Origin: Seriola aureovittata
Taxonomy: Eukaryota > Chordata > Actinopteri > Carangiformes > Carangidae
DNA length: 64,000 bases
NCBI RefSeq assembly: GCF_021018895.1
Contig: NC_079374.1
Coordinates: 4,724,212 to 4,788,211, forward strand
Reading direction: 5' to 3'
A model generated the notes under the pieces. That model was not told the origin of the DNA. It saw only the letters and a list, made by a program, of their open reading frames with translations, and searched no databases. The position numbers and the translations under genes were made by a program. Shown here in pieces: positions 60,951-64,000 of the stretch (positions within the stretch are counted from its first letter, which is position 1; each line of letters begins with the position of its first letter).

Positions 60951-61200
60951 ATGAGGGATACCAACTTAGTCTCCCACATTCTGGTCTTTACACTGTTTCC
61001 TCTTTTCTCTGACCTTGTCCGTGGTGGATGTGCACACTGAGTTTTAATGTGGTCACACCCTTCAGGAGGAGGGACTCGTTGGCAGAAAATTAATAAATAC
61101 ATCAAATGATAACACTCCAGCACTTGCTTCAGACACTGTAACTGCTGTGAATTGCTATTTAGATTTTTTTCTTTGTTCGCCCATTTGATCTGTCTCTGTA

Positions 61201-62922
61201 ATGAGTGACTCCTTTATCATAGCAATAGACTTTGGTACTGCCTACAGCGGATATGCCTTCAGTGTGTCACCAAGAGAGGCACAAACTGAGCCCATTCTGA
61301 AGACCTGGGGCAAGAAGTATGGATTTGACACCCCGAAGACTCCGACCTGCATTCTTTTTAATGAAAAAGAAGAATTCATTACGTTTGGTTATGATGCCAA
61401 AATGGCGTACTGTAAAATGGGTAAAACAGAGTCACAGGAAAAATACTTCTTTGAAAACTTTAAGATGTCTCTCTATGGCACAGTGAGTAAACCTTCTTTA
61501 TTGTTTTAGACGTAAATGTAAGAATGATAAATACATTTAATGTAAATGTTTTTCTAATGAAACTGAATTTAATATAAATTGACTAAACTTCAGTGCTGAG
61601 CCCCATGAACGCTGTGTCCAAATAAAACTAAATATAAACTAATATATTGTAATTTATCACCAGCAACTCGATAGAAACATGATGATTCCAGCAGCAAATG
61701 GAAAGTCGATGAATGCCCTGAAAGTTTTCACAGCGGCACTGCGCTTCCTAAAGGAAGACGCACTGGACACCATCAGCGCCCACACATCAGGGCGGCAGTA
61801 TATTGCCTCTGATTTCACCTGGGTGCTGACGGTACCTGCTATCTGGGATGTTGCAGCAAAGCAGTTCATGAGAGAAGCAGCAACTGAGGTAACTACCTCT
61901 TTTATAAAAAAAAAAAAAGTATAATAATAAAATGTACATTTACACATGTGACTGACGGATTTACTGACTTGCATTACAGGCTGGCATTGTAACAAATGAA
62001 TCGGCAAACCGGTTGGTAATAGCACTGGAGCCCGAGGCAGCATCAGTCTGGAGTAAGAAGCTCCCAGTTGATGGTTTCATTGCAGACAACCAAAACAAGG
62101 ACACACTAGAGCAGGCTCCAGGAACACAATACATTGTTGTTGATTGTGGAGGTATGTGGTGCTGTCAATGGGAATTAAAAGTCAAATATAAGCTTTTAAA
62201 ACATTTAGACACCTGACAGATCTGTGCACATTTACTAGTTTCAAATGTCATGTATAGCACAACACAGAATGGATTGGCAGTGTAAACAGCTGCTAAATTA
62301 ATTGTAAAGAAGATCGAAAACTCACATTTTATGGAGGACCAGTGATGTTACAGGAAAACTAATAAAATATTTCCTTAATTTCATATTTTGATATACAGTT
62401 GAAAAATGAACTGTAAAAATAATTTATAAATGAATCCATCAATAAATACTTCAAATGGATTTACAAAATCAGCATAAAACACTAATTAAATGCACCATTT
62501 ATAAATAAACGTATTAATTCATGAAAAAAAAAGAATTTGAAAAACTATTTGAAAAGACATTTTAAAAATGGGAACACATGAATTAATACATTTATTTCTA
62601 AATGGTTCAGGCTGTTTTTGTTTTTAAATCTTGAGTATTTATTGATGGGTTAATCGTTCATTTATAATTTCTTTTTTAATTTTCTTTTTTAATGCCTATT
62701 AAAATAGAAAATGCTTTATTACTTTTCCTGTGACATCCCTTGTCCTCCATACATTTAGATTAGCATTTCACTGATAACTGACAATGTCTGGTTTTGGCAG
62801 AAACATGCTGCACAGATTTTCACTGAGATTGTGTCATTTTTTTTTCTACTGCCAGAAATGTGTCAAAATAATCTGAAGGATTGAAAAAAATGTTTTTTTG
62901 GGGGGGCTTTAAGCTTTAAGCT

Positions 62923-62958
<36 letters not shown>

Positions 62959-64000
62959 ATATATATAACCAATAGTAATCTGTATGTAGTATGTGTGCAG
63001 CATGGTGGTCAGCATTGTTTTCTTCATTGTCAGGAATGATGCCCTCACAGTCAGAAGGTTTAATTCCTTCATTTCCATAGAAAGAAACTTTAATCTAACA
63101 AGCAATTTATCACAGATATCATCAATAGAAAAAGTAGGTTTTCCTGGATATTTAAGACTTGTTGACATGTTTTCGAATGCTTTAAAACACCTCATTTTGT
63201 TTTCCCCTTTGTTGGGGAGTTATAGAGTGTTACAAAACTACTACTTGCTTTAATCCTGCAGTTACTTTTTTGTTGCAGGTGGTACTGTTGACATAAGTGT
63301 ACATGAAGTGCTGTATGGAGGAGCCCTGAAGCAGCTGCACAAGGCTTGTGGCAACAATATGGGAGGACAAACGGTTGATGAAAAATTCAAAGATTTCCTC
63401 AAAGAAATATTCTTAGATGACCTCTGGGATGAGTATGAAAAGAGTTATCCTAGCGAGCTTCAGAGAATCATGTATGACTTCACTGTCGTCAAACAAGTGG
63501 ATGACGATGCCACAATCCTTTGCCCATTTAACTTGGCAGAATTAGCTAGGAAAAGGCAAAATATTGATATGTACTTCAAGCAGGTGCAAGGTGCATCCTG
63601 GGAGGATGGAGAAATCAAAATCTCAAGAGAGAAAATGAAATCTTTCTTTGCTGAGAGTGTAGGCAAGATCACCAACAATCTCAGAGAAATCTTGAAGAAA
63701 GGTTTCGAAATCCAGTACATTCTGTTGGTGGGGGGCTACGCTTCAAGTGATGTTCTGCGCAGGTACATCACCAATCAGTTCACTGCTCAGTGTAAAGTGC
63801 TGTGCCCTTACAGGGCACAGGAGGCAATTTTGAAAGGAGCTGTCATGTTTGGAAAAACCCCGGAGGTTGTGGCAATCCGGAAAAGTGCTTTTACTTATGG
63901 GATTGATGTCTGGCAGATATTTGATGAGTCCATACATAAGAAAGAAAAGAAAACCTCAAATAATGACGGGCTCTGGTGCCGTGATATTTTCAGGAAACTG
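61201..64000 (+). CDS. HSPA12A/B-like Hsp70-family ATPase (first 4 exons, runs off the window)
   Basis: Visible coding exons: 61201-61482, 61664-61888, 61980-62151, 63279-64000 (continues), giving 467 residues in one frame with GT..AG introns. The Hsp70/actin-fold ATP signatures are all present: phosphate-1 IAIDFGTAYSG at residues 7-17, phosphate-2 VVDCGGGTVDI at about 222-232 (the junction of exons 3 and 4 falls inside the Gly run), and the adenosine motif ILLVGGYASS at about 374-383. NNMGGQTVDEKF at 252-263 is the HSPA12 version of the GGxxVD motif. HSPA12 proteins lack the usual Hsp70 substrate-binding domain. Fish carry many HSPA12-like genes, so the exact paralogue is not assigned. The ATG opens directly into the conserved N-terminus. 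Confidence 0.93.
62923..62967. repeat. (TA)n microsatellite in HSPA12-like intron 3
   Basis: About 45 bp of TA repeat with one slip, preceded by a poly-T/poly-G tract and by ctttaagctttaagctt. The intron (62,152-63,278) is much longer than introns 1 and 2. Confidence 0.92.

Larger units (their letters stand above)
59635..61200. promoter_or_regulatory. Shared upstream region of the divergent gene pair
   Basis: About 1.57 kb separate the two start codons. It presumably holds both promoters and 5' UTRs. No convincing TATA box, CpG-rich core or heat-shock element array was seen. About 60,236-60,441 and 60,710-60,950 are mobile-element remnants, leaving roughly 600 bp next to the minus-strand gene and 250 bp next to the plus-strand gene as candidate promoter. 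Confidence 0.4.

Noticed and set aside
60638..61123. Minus-strand frame of 161 codons, the longest in the window
   Set aside because: It is antisense to the LINE ORF2 fragment and has no recognisable domain of its own.
1..64000. CRISPR array, prophage or bacterial gene cluster
   Set aside because: Tandem repeats present are microsatellites and minisatellites without unique spacers; the genes have introns and belong to animal families.

Overview
This is eukaryotic nuclear DNA from a teleost fish, probably a percomorph. Three lines of evidence support that. The few real genes are split into short exons with GT/AG introns. Their proteins are vertebrate-like: an HSPA12-type ATPase and a D-2-hydroxyacid dehydrogenase. 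The spacer is AT-rich and full of decayed repeats typical of fish, including Tc1-type transposons, a tRNA-derived SINE, L2/CR1-like LINE ends, short palindromic elements, TTGACCTTTGACC repeats and long dinucleotide runs. No bacterial operon, CRISPR array, rRNA gene or free-standing tRNA gene was seen.

Layout. Positions 1-26,800 hold no gene I can support; they contain a LINE 3' end, four Tc1-type remnants, a tRNA-SINE with target-site duplications, a TIR element carrying an internal minisatellite, a (CAG)24 tract and a decayed ~125-bp tandem array. Positions 26,870-29,590 hold a five-part, intron-containing pseudogene copy of the gene that follows. Positions 32,901-34,778 hold the intact five-exon gene for a 327-residue NAD(P)-dependent 2-hydroxyacid dehydrogenase (GHRB / 2-ketogluconate reductase-like), with an AATAAA signal about 100 bp downstream. 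Positions 34,900-56,850 are again spacer rich in mobile elements, including nested insertions.

The right end holds a head-to-head gene pair. On the minus strand (59,634 to 56,871) I reconstruct an 11-exon gene for an unrecognised, mostly coiled-coil 295-residue protein; a 78-nt exon plus 48-nt exon unit has been tandemly duplicated inside it. On the plus strand (61,201 to the window edge) lie the first four exons of an HSPA12A/B-like gene with the three ATP-binding signatures of the Hsp70/actin fold. Their start codons are about 1.6 kb apart, and the shared upstream region contains two mobile-element remnants.

The main points of interest are the dehydrogenase gene/pseudogene pair, the exon-unit duplication in the unnamed coiled-coil gene, and the TIR element with tandem repeats inside. 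I found no convincing new multi-gene system. Exon calls were made by eye from splice signals, reading-frame continuity and duplicate comparison. Repeat family names come from memory of common fish repeats, not from a search.
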